Below are positions 1 to 8,074 of a DNA stretch of 64,000 bases, piece after piece (the first letter of the stretch is position 1; each line of letters begins with the position of its first letter). Made by a program: the position numbers and the translations under genes. A model generated the notes under the pieces. That model saw nothing but the letters and a program-made list of their open reading frames with translations. It searched no databases and was not told where the DNA came from. This DNA is from 21-14-0-10-47-8 sp966211455 (lineage in GTDB: Bacteria > Bdellovibrionota > Bdellovibrionia > Bdellovibrionales > Bdellovibrionaceae), in the NCBI GenBank assembly GCA_966211455.1, contig CBIHNI010000003.1, forward strand, positions 183,169 through 247,168, in the 5' to 3' direction.

Positions 1-2264
1 TGAGAGATCTTTTTCACCAAAGCCAAAACCGGAATGCGGTGAATCTCAGCGCCATCCAAAGTCAGCTTCAAAAGACCATCCAGCTCCGCTTGTGGATCTG
101 CCAGTTTGGCGATGTTCAAACGGATTTTCAGAGAGATCGTTTTGCTTTCGCCAGCCGCCAAAGCCAGATCCTGAGGATTTTCAAGGCTCAGCCCTTCATC
201 GGCTGTCATTTCAACTTTCAGATTCAAAGCATCTTTCGAAATGTTTTTCACAGTCACAGTCGTTTTGATCTGTTTCTGAGTTTCCAAATTCTGCTCGCCC
301 AAAGACAACGCCGTCTTGTCAGCGACAACTTTCGCCGTCAAAGAAGCATCGATTTGCACACGACCCGCACCTTGACGAGACAACAGATAGTTCTGTTTCT
401 TCTCGTCACCGATTGATTTTGCGTGTCCCATCAAAACCGATTTCAATTCAGCCGAAGTCAAACCAGGGAAAGCCTGCTTCAACAACGCCATCACACCCGC
501 GATGTGAGGACCCGCCATCGAAGTTCCTGACATTTGAACACCTTTGTCACCTGCACCCATTTTGGCAGAGATCACGTTTGATCCCGGAGCCGAAATTTCA
601 GGCTTCAAAAGGCCGTCCATTGAGCGTGGACCCTTTGAAGAGAATCCAGTCAAAGTGTCGATCAGTTCAGGACGTTCCACTTTTTCTTCGTTTTGGAAAT
701 GGATGACAACCTCGACACCGGCCGCGATCTTATCTTTCAAAGTCTGACCCAAGGCCTGGGTGATCATCAAACCAGGGATTTGATATTCGCCTTCGCCGCC
801 CATGGCGATGGGCTGGCTTGGTTGATTGTTCGCAACCACCACGCCGATCGCACCGGCATCTTGAGCGCGTTTGATTTTATCCGAAAAGTTCACTTGACCG
901 CGATCGATCAAAGCCACGTTGCCTTTGATTTTCGCTGCCAATTCTGGAGGGAAGTCTTCAGTCGCAAGTCCCGCTGGAACCAGCTTGCCTTGCAGATCGC
1001 CCACGGTCGCCACTGGCTTTGTGATTGGACCTTGGATCAATTCGGCGGCGTAAGTGTCCGCACCCGCATCGAAACGAACGGTCGCAAATTTCCAGTTCTG
1101 AGGCATATCATCGATCGAGGCCGCAACCGAGATCGCTTCTTCCACAATACTTGGGGCACCCACGATGTAATCAAAGTTACCCGAGTTACCGGCCGACGCC
1201 ACAACCACGGTTCCACCACGAGACAAGTTGCCAACCGCTTCTTCATACAAAACGTGCGGGCTACCATAAGAGCTTCCCAATGACATGTTGATCACGTCCA
1301 ATTGATCGTCTGGTTTACCGTCACGATTTGGATCGGCCGAGTACTCGAGACCCGCGATCACAACCGCATCGCCCGTCGAACCTTCAGCACCGAAAACTTT
1401 GATACCGTACAAAACAGCATCCGGAGCGACACCCGAGTAAGTCTCAACGCCGTCACCGATACCGGCGACCGTTCCACCGACGTGAGTTCCGTGTCCGCCC
1501 TGATCCAATGGATTTTCATCCGGAACTGGCAAGTGCTTCGTGTAATCGCCCGAACCTGAATCGTACTCGGTACCAGCCAAGTCGATCCCGCCAACAACTT
1601 TCGCATTCGGGAAAGAAGTTGAAGCTTTGTCTGGGTTTTCTGCTTTGTATGCAGCTTCGGTTCCGGCGCCACCCATCATTTTGTGAGTGTAGTCGATCCC
1701 CGTATCGATGATACCAACACGCATTCCTTGTCCGCGAATTCCCGCCGCGTGCGCTTTATCACCACCGATAAATTTCACAGATGTGTTTGAAACCAGATCC
1801 AAAGCAGCGCGAACCGCTTCGGTGTTCGGAGTGAAAGTTGCCGGACGGCTGAAGGTGCCTTCTTTTTCGACGTAAGAAATGTGCAAGCGAGATTTTAGCT
1901 GATCTTTCAATTCGATCGGCGCTACGATCGCCAGCGCATTCAAAACCATGCGGTAGCGGAACAGGACACGGATATCTGAAGACAAAGCTTTCAGGTCCGC
2001 GATTGTTTTTGTTTGTTCTTCTTCGATTTTTTTAGCCAGCTCTTCGTCGACTTGTGTCTTACCGTTAAGCTTCTGAGCTGTGGTTAGAAGGGCCGGAGAA
2101 TCCAGCTTCACGACAGCGATGAATTCGTCTTGTTTGATTTGTCGGTTGCTAAAGATACCGACTTCTTCGCCGCCCAATTCCTGAAGCAGGCTTTTTTTGC
2201 TCGGTGAGCAGGCTGCCAGAACCAAAGCCGGCAGGATTAAAAACTTCTGAAATGTTGAAGACAT
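1..2264 (-). CDS. Subtilisin-like (S8) serine protease lipoprotein, 3' end cut by window edge
   Basis: About 754 codons are visible before the frame leaves the window at base 1, so the C-terminus is missing. The start ATG follows a G-rich ribosome site. Residues 1-19 form a lipoprotein signal peptide ending LVLAAC (lipidated Cys19). An N-terminal region (about 45-135) looks like an inhibitor-type propeptide. The catalytic triad is complete: Asp187 in GIIDTGID, His258 in GGHGTHVGG, and the Ser in GTSMAGPH near residue 580. The long stretch between His and Ser, with AGAIGVVVANN, resembles a protease-associated (PA) insert as in large subtilases. Expected to act at the cell surface or in the periplasm on proteins. 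Family call is firm; substrate unknown. Confidence 0.93.
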   Translation of the reverse strand, partial: MSSTFQKFLILPALVLAACSPSKKSLLQELGGEEVGIFSNRQIKQDEFIAVVKLDSPALLTTAQKLNGKTQVDEELAKKIEEEQTKTIADLKALSSDIRVLFRYRMVLNALAIVAPIELKDQLKSRLHISYVEKEGTFSRPATFTPNTEAVRAALDLVSNTSVKFIGGDKAHAAGIRGQGMRVGIIDTGIDYTHKMMGGAGTEAAYKAENPDKASTSFPNAKVVGGIDLAGTEYDSGSGDYTKHLPVPDENPLDQGGHGTHVGGTVAGIGDGVETYSGVAPDAVLYGIKVFGAEGSTGDAVVIAGLEYSADPNRDGKPDDQLDVINMSLGSSYGSPHVLYEEAVGNLSRGGTVVVASAGNSGNFDYIVGAPSIVEEAISVAASIDDMPQNWKFATVRFDAGADTYAAELIQGPITKPVATVGDLQGKLVPAGLATEDFPPELAAKIKGNVALIDRGQVNFSDKIKRAQDAGAIGVVVANNQPSQPIAMGGEGEYQIPGLMITQALGQTLKDKIAAGVEVVIHFQNEEKVERPELIDTLTGFSSKGPRSMDGLLKPEISAPGSNVISAKMGAGDKGVQMSGTSMAGPHIAGVMALLKQAFPGLTSAELKSVLMGHAKSIGDEKKQNYLLSRQGAGRVQIDASLTAKVVADKTALSLGEQNLETQKQIKTTVTVKNISKDALNLKVEMTADEGLSLENPQDLALAAGESKTISLKIRLNIAKLADPQAELDGLLKLTLDGAEIHRIPVLALVKKIS

Positions 2265-2346
2265 GGACCCCCCAAAATGTGTTTAAAACTACAAATCGAA
2301 GCGGAAACTACTGGTCTCACTGCTAAAGATCAAATAAAACAAAGTT

Positions 2347-2943
2347 ATGGCTGTACTTAATCTCAGACATACAAGCGCCACGCAGATCGGCTTTTTTGGC
2401 CTTTTGTTTGCGGCTTTTCTTGTACCTTCGCTGCTTTACGCAGCCCCCCATCCAGGAATGGGCTCTTCTTTGCTGGTTTCTCCGGAAAAAGGTCTTTTCT
2501 GGAAGCGCCAGGGCTTTTCTCTGCAAGCAGGTGCTTCGGGGTGGGAATTGGCCTCCCCTTCCGACGAGGACAACACCAAAGTTCGCTATCTTCGCCCGGC
2601 TTCGGCCTCGGCTTCGTTAGCGGTGCAGATCGAAAATCTGAAGACCGAACTGACCTTAGAAAATTACGCAAAAAAATGGATGAGGGATTACGTCTCTTAC
2701 GGTTTTGATGTGCTGGGAACGCAGGCTTTTGCTCAGAACAATGCCAAAGGACTGGTGGTGGATTTGGTTCACAAACAATCCGACCAACAGCTGCGCCAGA
2801 TTCTTTTCCTGAAAAACAAACGGGTTGTGATCCTGACCTGCCGGGATCAGCAAAAGACCTTCGCGCAGACCCTGGTGGGCTGCAATCAGATCTCAAAATC
2901 TTTTGAATGGTCCGAGTCTACTAGCCGCCAAAAAGCTTTTTAA
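2347..2943 (+). CDS. Secreted protein of unknown function
   Basis: 198 residues. The N-terminus has a hydrophobic segment (about residues 14-31, ending LLYAA), consistent with a Sec signal peptide. The mature part contains a WELASP segment and a region reading VRYLRPASASASLAVQ, with a single Cys pair near the C-terminus (LTCRDQ, VGCNQ). I recognise no family. No clear ribosome site precedes the ATG, but the signal peptide argues for this start. It diverges from the S8 protease gene and its last 23 bases overlap the 3' end of the helicase gene on the other strand. Confidence 0.6.
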   Translation: MAVLNLRHTSATQIGFFGLLFAAFLVPSLLYAAPHPGMGSSLLVSPEKGLFWKRQGFSLQAGASGWELASPSDEDNTKVRYLRPASASASLAVQIENLKTELTLENYAKKWMRDYVSYGFDVLGTQAFAQNNAKGLVVDLVHKQSDQQLRQILFLKNKRVVILTCRDQQKTFAQTLVGCNQISKSFEWSESTSRQKAF

Positions 2944-4648
2944 AGAATCCGCCGACCTTTTTCATCATGCCTGCCTGCGCTGCCGGAGCGGAAGCCCCTT
3001 GGTGCTGGCGGTTTCCTTTGCCGTGCTGACGATTCTGCTGATTGCGATTTTTATCGTGCGAACGATTGTCATTGCGATCATGGCGCTGACCTTGATGCTT
3101 GCGGTTCTGATCGTGATTGCGTCCACCACCTTCGTGGCGACCTTCATGACGACGACCCTGATTTTGGCCTTCGTGACGACCACCCGCCTGATTTCCGTGT
3201 TTGCGGTGCTGTTGATTTTCGCGGCCTTCACCGTTGGCGTGCGCCTGATCCGGACGGCGATTGCGATCCTGACGTGGTCCGCGATTTTCACCGCGACCAC
3301 CGCCATGGCGCGGCTCGCGGTTGCCATCACGATTGGGACGACGATCTCCACGACCGCCACCACCGCCGCGTTGCGGACGTGGACCACCACGAGATTCGCC
3401 GCGCTCAAATGGACGCGACGAACGCTCTTGATCGCGTGGGAAGGCTTTGAATTCCTTGATCATGTCAGCTTCTTCCATCCAACCGATCTCGACTTTGTGT
3501 TTCAGGTATTCTTCGATACGAGCCAAAGACTCGACATCGCGATCGCTGACCAAAGAAAAGGCGCGACCTTCGCTCCCCGCGCGGCCTGTACGACCGATGC
3601 GGTGAACATAGGATTCCGCATCTTGAGGCAATTCATAATTGATCACCAAATCGACGCCCTTGATATCCAGACCACGAGCCGCCACATCGGTCGCAACCAA
3701 GATGTTTTTCTCGTTATCGGCCTTGAACTGCTCGATCACGCGATTGCGCTGAGCCTGGGTCAGAAGGCTTGAAATCCCCATCGCATGCACGCCGTTTTCA
3801 CTTAAGAATTGGGCGATTTTTTCAACGTTGAATTTGAAATTGCTGAAAATGATCGCTTGCTTTGGATTGTTCTTTTTCAAAAGTGACAACAGGTACATCG
3901 GCTTGTCGTCGTGACCGACGTGGAAGAGCTCGTCCTTCACGTTTTCGGCTTTGGCCTGATCGCGGCTGACGTTGATTTCGATCGGTTCTGCACCAAACTG
4001 ATAAGCCGTGTTCAAAACGTCGAAATTCATCGTCGCACTGAAAACCAAGAACTGGCGTTCGCGTGGAATGCGCGACAAAATGTATTTCATATCGTCTTTG
4101 AAACCCATATCAAACATACGATCGGCTTCGTCGAAAACGACAGCGCGAACCTGCTTCAAATCAACAACATGTTCTTTGTAAAGATCGATCAAACGACCTG
4201 GCGTCGCGACCACAAATTCAACTTGGTTTTTGAAAGCTTCTTTTTGTTTATCGTAACCGGTGCCGCCATAAACCGCAGCGCCACGTAAACCTGAAGCTTC
4301 ACCTAATTTTTGAATATTTTCGTAAACTTGTTCGGCCAATTCGCGAGTCGGAACCAAAATCAAAATGAAATTCTGGGCGCGCCAGTCTTGAAACGAACGC
4401 TTTTGCAGAATCAATTTCTGTTCTTCTGGTAAATTTTCGGTGTGAACGCGACCCTTTAAAATCCGGTCCATCAAAGGAATCAAAAACGCCGCCGTTTTTC
4501 CGGTTCCCGTTTGTGCCAGACCGGACACATCTTTGCCTTCAAAAATATGCGGCATGACGGTGGCTTGGATCGGAGTGGCTTCAGCGTAGCCCAATTTTTC
4601 AATGGAAGTGTTGAGACTAGGTTCTAGATGCAGTTCGGCGAATTTCAA
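2921..4648 (-). CDS. DEAD-box ATP-dependent RNA helicase with long basic C-terminal tail
   Basis: 575 residues. The helicase core carries AQTGTGKT (45-52), PTRELA (about 100), DEAD (173-176), SAT (204-206) and HRIGRTGRAG near residue 350. About 30 extra residues lie between motif I and the PTRELA motif. From about residue 405 the protein becomes a low-complexity tail rich in Arg, Gly, His, Asn and Gln (RGG-like), about 150 residues long, ending in a short amphipathic basic stretch (MMKKVGGFFKKLFGG). Closest in type to RhlE-class helicases, which remodel rRNA or mRNA in the cytoplasm. The tail probably binds RNA non-specifically and may favour condensate formation (inference). Confidence 0.93.
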   Translation of the reverse strand: MKFAELHLEPSLNTSIEKLGYAEATPIQATVMPHIFEGKDVSGLAQTGTGKTAAFLIPLMDRILKGRVHTENLPEEQKLILQKRSFQDWRAQNFILILVPTRELAEQVYENIQKLGEASGLRGAAVYGGTGYDKQKEAFKNQVEFVVATPGRLIDLYKEHVVDLKQVRAVVFDEADRMFDMGFKDDMKYILSRIPRERQFLVFSATMNFDVLNTAYQFGAEPIEINVSRDQAKAENVKDELFHVGHDDKPMYLLSLLKKNNPKQAIIFSNFKFNVEKIAQFLSENGVHAMGISSLLTQAQRNRVIEQFKADNEKNILVATDVAARGLDIKGVDLVINYELPQDAESYVHRIGRTGRAGSEGRAFSLVSDRDVESLARIEEYLKHKVEIGWMEEADMIKEFKAFPRDQERSSRPFERGESRGGPRPQRGGGGGRGDRRPNRDGNREPRHGGGRGENRGPRQDRNRRPDQAHANGEGRENQQHRKHGNQAGGRHEGQNQGRRHEGRHEGGGRNHDQNRKHQGQRHDRNDNRSHDKNRNQQNRQHGKGNRQHQGASAPAAQAGMMKKVGGFFKKLFGG

Positions 4649-4695
4649 TGTCGTACCTCAAAAAGGGGCGTTACCAATTATCGGCCCAACCTAGC

Positions 4696-5520
4696 TTAAG
4701 ATGGCAGGTCTGTAAACTTTCGAATCGCCTTCAAAAACTCTTCTGGCTGATCCGAATGCACCCAATGCCCCGCATTAGAAATCTCGATTCCTTCTACGCG
4801 GGGGTTCGACAGCGTCATTTGACGGAAAACTTCGCGGGAAAGTTCTTTTGAGGTCTCTCCACGAATGATCAAAGTTGGCATCGGCAGCCCGCGAAGCTCG
4901 TTCCAGCGATCTTTCGCCCGGCCCTGCAGAACTGTCATGATCATGGCCTCTTTCGAGAAGCGCCAGTCGACTTTGCCATCTTCAGTTTCGATTAAATTCG
5001 AGTAAAGGTAAGAGCCCAAAGTGTCCGGATTTTCCGTCTTTCCTTTCGAAAGCACGCGGAACTCGTTCATAAAAAATTCTTTGGCCTTGAGCTTCGTTTC
5101 AAACGGGGTCGGCACAATGCTAAAGAGCCAGCGGTAATAGTCCACTGCCGATGGATCTCCCTCGGGACCGATGTCTTCGATCACCAACTTTTCAACTTTC
5201 TCGGGAAACTTAGCGGCGAACTGCAGAGCATTGCGCCCCCCCATCGAATGTCCCACCAAAATGAAGCGATCCCAACCCAGCTCTTCCGTGATCAAATACA
5301 CATCGTCGGCGAAATCTTCGGCGGCGTAACCGGTCAACGGTTTCCAAGATTTTCCATGCCCACGTTGGTCAAAAGTCAAAACACGCTCGGTGTCTTCGAG
5401 GCCCTTGATGATGCGTCGCCAGTTCATGGCATAGCCCATCAAACCGTGTAGGAAAACCCAACGGCGACCGTCTTCGGGTCCGGTGATTTGATAATTGAAT
5501 TGGCTGAGATATGATGACAT
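4696..5520 (-). CDS. Alpha/beta-fold hydrolase
   Basis: 274 residues from the ATG at 5520; the longer open frame upstream is antisense to the next gene and is not used. Conserved features: oxyanion motif FLHGLMG (about 24-30), nucleophile elbow GHSMGG with Ser92, IRGETS strand loop at the acid position, and NAGHWVH with the catalytic His near residue 255. The DQRGHGKS segment is typical of the YbfF/BioH-like esterase branch. Cytoplasmic, no signal peptide. The start lies 15 bp from the divergent poly(A) polymerase gene. Substrate cannot be told from sequence. Confidence 0.85.
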   Translation of the reverse strand: MSSYLSQFNYQITGPEDGRRWVFLHGLMGYAMNWRRIIKGLEDTERVLTFDQRGHGKSWKPLTGYAAEDFADDVYLITEELGWDRFILVGHSMGGRNALQFAAKFPEKVEKLVIEDIGPEGDPSAVDYYRWLFSIVPTPFETKLKAKEFFMNEFRVLSKGKTENPDTLGSYLYSNLIETEDGKVDWRFSKEAMIMTVLQGRAKDRWNELRGLPMPTLIIRGETSKELSREVFRQMTLSNPRVEGIEISNAGHWVHSDQPEEFLKAIRKFTDLPS

Positions 5521-5535
5521 AACAAGTCTTTCGCT

Positions 5536-6900
5536 ATGTTGGAAATTAAGCAAAAACCCCAACTGCACGCAAGTTGGATTGATCCCAATGCCAAAGAAAT
5601 CGTCAAAGTCCTGCAACGCGAGGGCTTCATGAGCTATTTGGTGGGCGGTTGCGTCCGCGATTTGCTGGCCGGCATTCATCCCAAAGACTTTGATATCGCC
5701 ACAAATGCGGAACCCAACCAGATCAAACGCAAAGTCTGGGGCAGCTATGTCATCGGTCGTCGTTTCCGCCTGGTTTTGGTCAAGCGCGGCGACCAACAGT
5801 ACGAAGTGGCGACCTTCCGCCGCGAAATTTCAGCTGAAGAGCTGGCTGCTCAAAATGCAGGCGACGAAACTGGCGGCGAAAATTCGGACGAGCTCACTCC
5901 GCCTCCGGTTCAGGGCGATAACTTTTTCGGCACTCCCGAACAAGATGCGCTTCGCCGTGATTTCACCATCAATGCGCTTTTCTACGACCCGGTGAAAGAC
6001 GAGCTGATCGATTACATTCACGGTTTGGATGACATCAAATCTCGCACTTTGCGCATGATCGGCGATCCGACAGCGCGAATTATCGAAGACCCGATCCGCA
6101 GCCTGCGCGCCATTCGTCTGTCGCACAAATTGCATTTCCGAATCGAAGAATCTTTACGTGCCGCAATTCAAAAGAATGCGGCCGAACTGATGCGCTCGGT
6201 TCTTCCGCGCCGTCGTGAAGAGTATTTGAAATTCTTGCGCCTTCCGGATCCGGTTCCGGCTTGGATGGAGCTTTTCGACTTGGGCTTGATCGATCATATT
6301 TTACCAAGCCTGAAACCTGTATTTGAAGATCACGATCGTCGCGAGACCTTCTTGCATTACCTGCATCGCCTGGAAGAAATCTGTGTCGACTCATCTCAGC
6401 CGATCGAAATTTACACTCCGGTGGTACTTGCTTACCAACGCGCGATGGAAGGCCATCCCGAAGGCGAAGACTTGCTGAATCGTCTGATGAAAGACGAATT
6501 GATGATGTTCAAATCGGAACAAGCCATCGTTCAAAGCGTTCTGGATCTTTTGAAAAGCTTAGAAGAAGTCGAAAACTTCAAACGTCGCGGTTTCCGTCGT
6601 CAGCAAGCTTTCTTGAAAAACGAATCTCTGCCGCTGGCTTTACGTGTGGCGAAAGTCGAGCACCACCTGCCGGCATCGGCCTACTGGTTCTGGCAAGAGC
6701 AGCTTCAGCAAGCAAAACAAAATGCGCAGCCTCAGCCATCCGATTCAAGGTCGGGATCTCGTCACTCTTCACAGCGTCGGTCACGCCGATCACCGCGTGG
6801 TGAAAGAAAAGAAGAAGGCTCAGCTATGGGCGATGAGTCCGGATCGGACGCCGCTGAAGAAGCCGCCTCGGCTTCGGACGAAAAACCGACGATTCATTAA
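5536..6900 (+). CDS. pcnB: Poly(A) polymerase I family (polynucleotide adenylyltransferase)
   Basis: 454 residues. The nucleotidyltransferase head shows LVGGCVRDLL (35-44) and the metal-binding pair in DFDIAT (51-56). The GRRFRLVLV segment (74-82) matches the block that separates bacterial poly(A) polymerases from CCA-adding enzymes. RRDFTINALFYD follows, then an RNA-binding helical region with DPIRSLRAIRL. The last 60-70 residues are charged and low complexity (Arg/Ser-rich, then acidic). Such enzymes add 3' A tails that promote RNA decay. A CCA-adding role cannot be excluded without activity data, but the head motif favours poly(A) polymerase. Confidence 0.85.
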   Translation: MLEIKQKPQLHASWIDPNAKEIVKVLQREGFMSYLVGGCVRDLLAGIHPKDFDIATNAEPNQIKRKVWGSYVIGRRFRLVLVKRGDQQYEVATFRREISAEELAAQNAGDETGGENSDELTPPPVQGDNFFGTPEQDALRRDFTINALFYDPVKDELIDYIHGLDDIKSRTLRMIGDPTARIIEDPIRSLRAIRLSHKLHFRIEESLRAAIQKNAAELMRSVLPRRREEYLKFLRLPDPVPAWMELFDLGLIDHILPSLKPVFEDHDRRETFLHYLHRLEEICVDSSQPIEIYTPVVLAYQRAMEGHPEGEDLLNRLMKDELMMFKSEQAIVQSVLDLLKSLEEVENFKRRGFRRQQAFLKNESLPLALRVAKVEHHLPASAYWFWQEQLQQAKQNAQPQPSDSRSGSRHSSQRRSRRSPRGERKEEGSAMGDESGSDAAEEAASASDEKPTIH

Positions 6901-6902
6901 TT

Positions 6903-7250
6903 TTAGATTTCTTCCAATCCGATCAGATTTCCGTCGATATCTTTAAATTGCGTGAACAGTGGGCTTTCCCCTTCTTTGCGCGGTTCAAACACTTCGATTT
7001 GCAAAGCTCTGAGCTCTTTGACCGTCGCGTGGATATCATCGACCAAAAAATAAGGTAAAGGTCCGCATCCACAATCTTTTCCGCTGTCAGACGCATGCAA
7101 AGCCAATCGCCCCATGGTTGGATGATGAAGCGAGCAGTATTCTCCCGGCGAATTGTAATCGATTTCAAAACCCAGCTTTTCGCAGTACCACTTCACAGAT
7201 TCGGCGTGCTTCACGGAAAAAAGCATGATGTGGGAAAGACCTTTGATCAT
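6903..7250 (-). CDS. VOC-fold protein (glyoxalase/bleomycin-resistance superfamily)
   Basis: 115 residues, one VOC unit. It opens with a beta strand (LSHIMLFSV), has the typical WYCEKLGFEIDY helix-strand, and ends FKDIDGNLIGLEEI, the standard final strand with the metal-ligand Glu position. Pairs of such units usually form the active site by dimerisation. Its start overlaps the stop of the TIGR02147 gene by 4 bases (ATGA), so the two are probably translationally coupled. Substrate unknown; members range from lactoylglutathione lyases to dioxygenases. Confidence 0.85.
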   Translation of the reverse strand: MIKGLSHIMLFSVKHAESVKWYCEKLGFEIDYNSPGEYCSLHHPTMGRLALHASDSGKDCGCGPLPYFLVDDIHATVKELRALQIEVFEPRKEGESPLFTQFKDIDGNLIGLEEI

Positions 7251-8014
7251 AAAGACTCCTGTAACAAAGAGATAAAATTCAAATTCAGCATCTGCAGTTT
7301 GGCGGCCGCTTTCGTCGACGGCTTTTTGAAATCGGCGATGACTTCGTGAAGGCGAAAGACAAGCTCCTGCTTTTCTTCGTCCGTTAAGTTCAAGAAAAAC
7401 GCATCCGCATCCAAGGCTTCTTGTCCTTGGATGTAAGCAGCTTGAACTTTCAGAAGCAGACTGAATTCTTCGAAATGGATTCGTTTTTTGCCGTTTCCAT
7501 TTTTGGCTCGTCGATGCAGAAAGCGGCGTGCGTTTTCGACTTGAAGGGACGTGATTCCCAAGCGCTTTGCAATTTCAGCTTGATCGCTTTGTCCGTGCTC
7601 CAGACAAATTTCCACAGCCCCGTAATACCAGGCACACTTTTGGTCCGACTTGGCTCCCAAAACTTGTCGTCCTTTTAAGAGCTTGTTCAGATGGTCTTGC
7701 GCTTCTTTGCGCCGGCTTTGAAAACGACTGTGCTGGGATTCGACGGAAAGCACGAAGATCTCGTGCTCGGTCTTGGCCAGTTTCAACTTTGTCGCGATTT
7801 GCTGGGCTTTCTCAAGACTGAGGCCCTTTTTGCCATTCAGAATCTCTGACAATTTGGAAGCCTGCAGATCCAAATAATTCGCAAACGCCCGTAACGAGTA
7901 GCGTGGATTCATCTGAATCCGGCGATTCAATTGATGGCGAAGCAGCTCTTGGTAAGTCATCAGACCCGGACTGTACTTCAGTCTAGGTTTCGGCCGCAAG
8001 ATGGCGGGGAACAT
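7247..8014 (-). CDS. TIGR02147-family putative regulator
   Basis: 255 residues if the ATG at 8014 is used; it follows AGGGA at good spacing. A TTG 18 bases upstream is also in frame. The N-terminal part (YQELLRHQL... YSLRAFANYLDL) followed by an XRE-like helix-turn-helix (ASKLSEILNGKKGLS, AQQIATKL) is the TIGR02147 signature, a family known mainly from Bdellovibrio and Fibrobacter relatives. A second helix-turn-helix-like segment (QAEIAKRLGITSLQVENAR) sits at about residues 150-170. Likely a DNA-binding regulator; targets unknown. Forms a two-gene unit with the VOC protein. Confidence 0.8.
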   Translation of the reverse strand: MFPAILRPKPRLKYSPGLMTYQELLRHQLNRRIQMNPRYSLRAFANYLDLQASKLSEILNGKKGLSLEKAQQIATKLKLAKTEHEIFVLSVESQHSRFQSRRKEAQDHLNKLLKGRQVLGAKSDQKCAWYYGAVEICLEHGQSDQAEIAKRLGITSLQVENARRFLHRRAKNGNGKKRIHFEEFSLLLKVQAAYIQGQEALDADAFFLNLTDEEKQELVFRLHEVIADFKKPSTKAAAKLQMLNLNFISLLQESL

Positions 8015-8074
8015 TTCATTCCCTGATTGCAACTAATTCAATTGTTTCCAATAAATAGCCGATAAAAAGGAACT

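Noticed and set aside
2903..3772. 289-codon plus-strand frame opposite the helicase tail
   Set aside because: It is the antisense of a Gly/Arg/His-rich low-complexity tail, giving an artificial Ala/Thr/Ile-rich product with no ribosome site.
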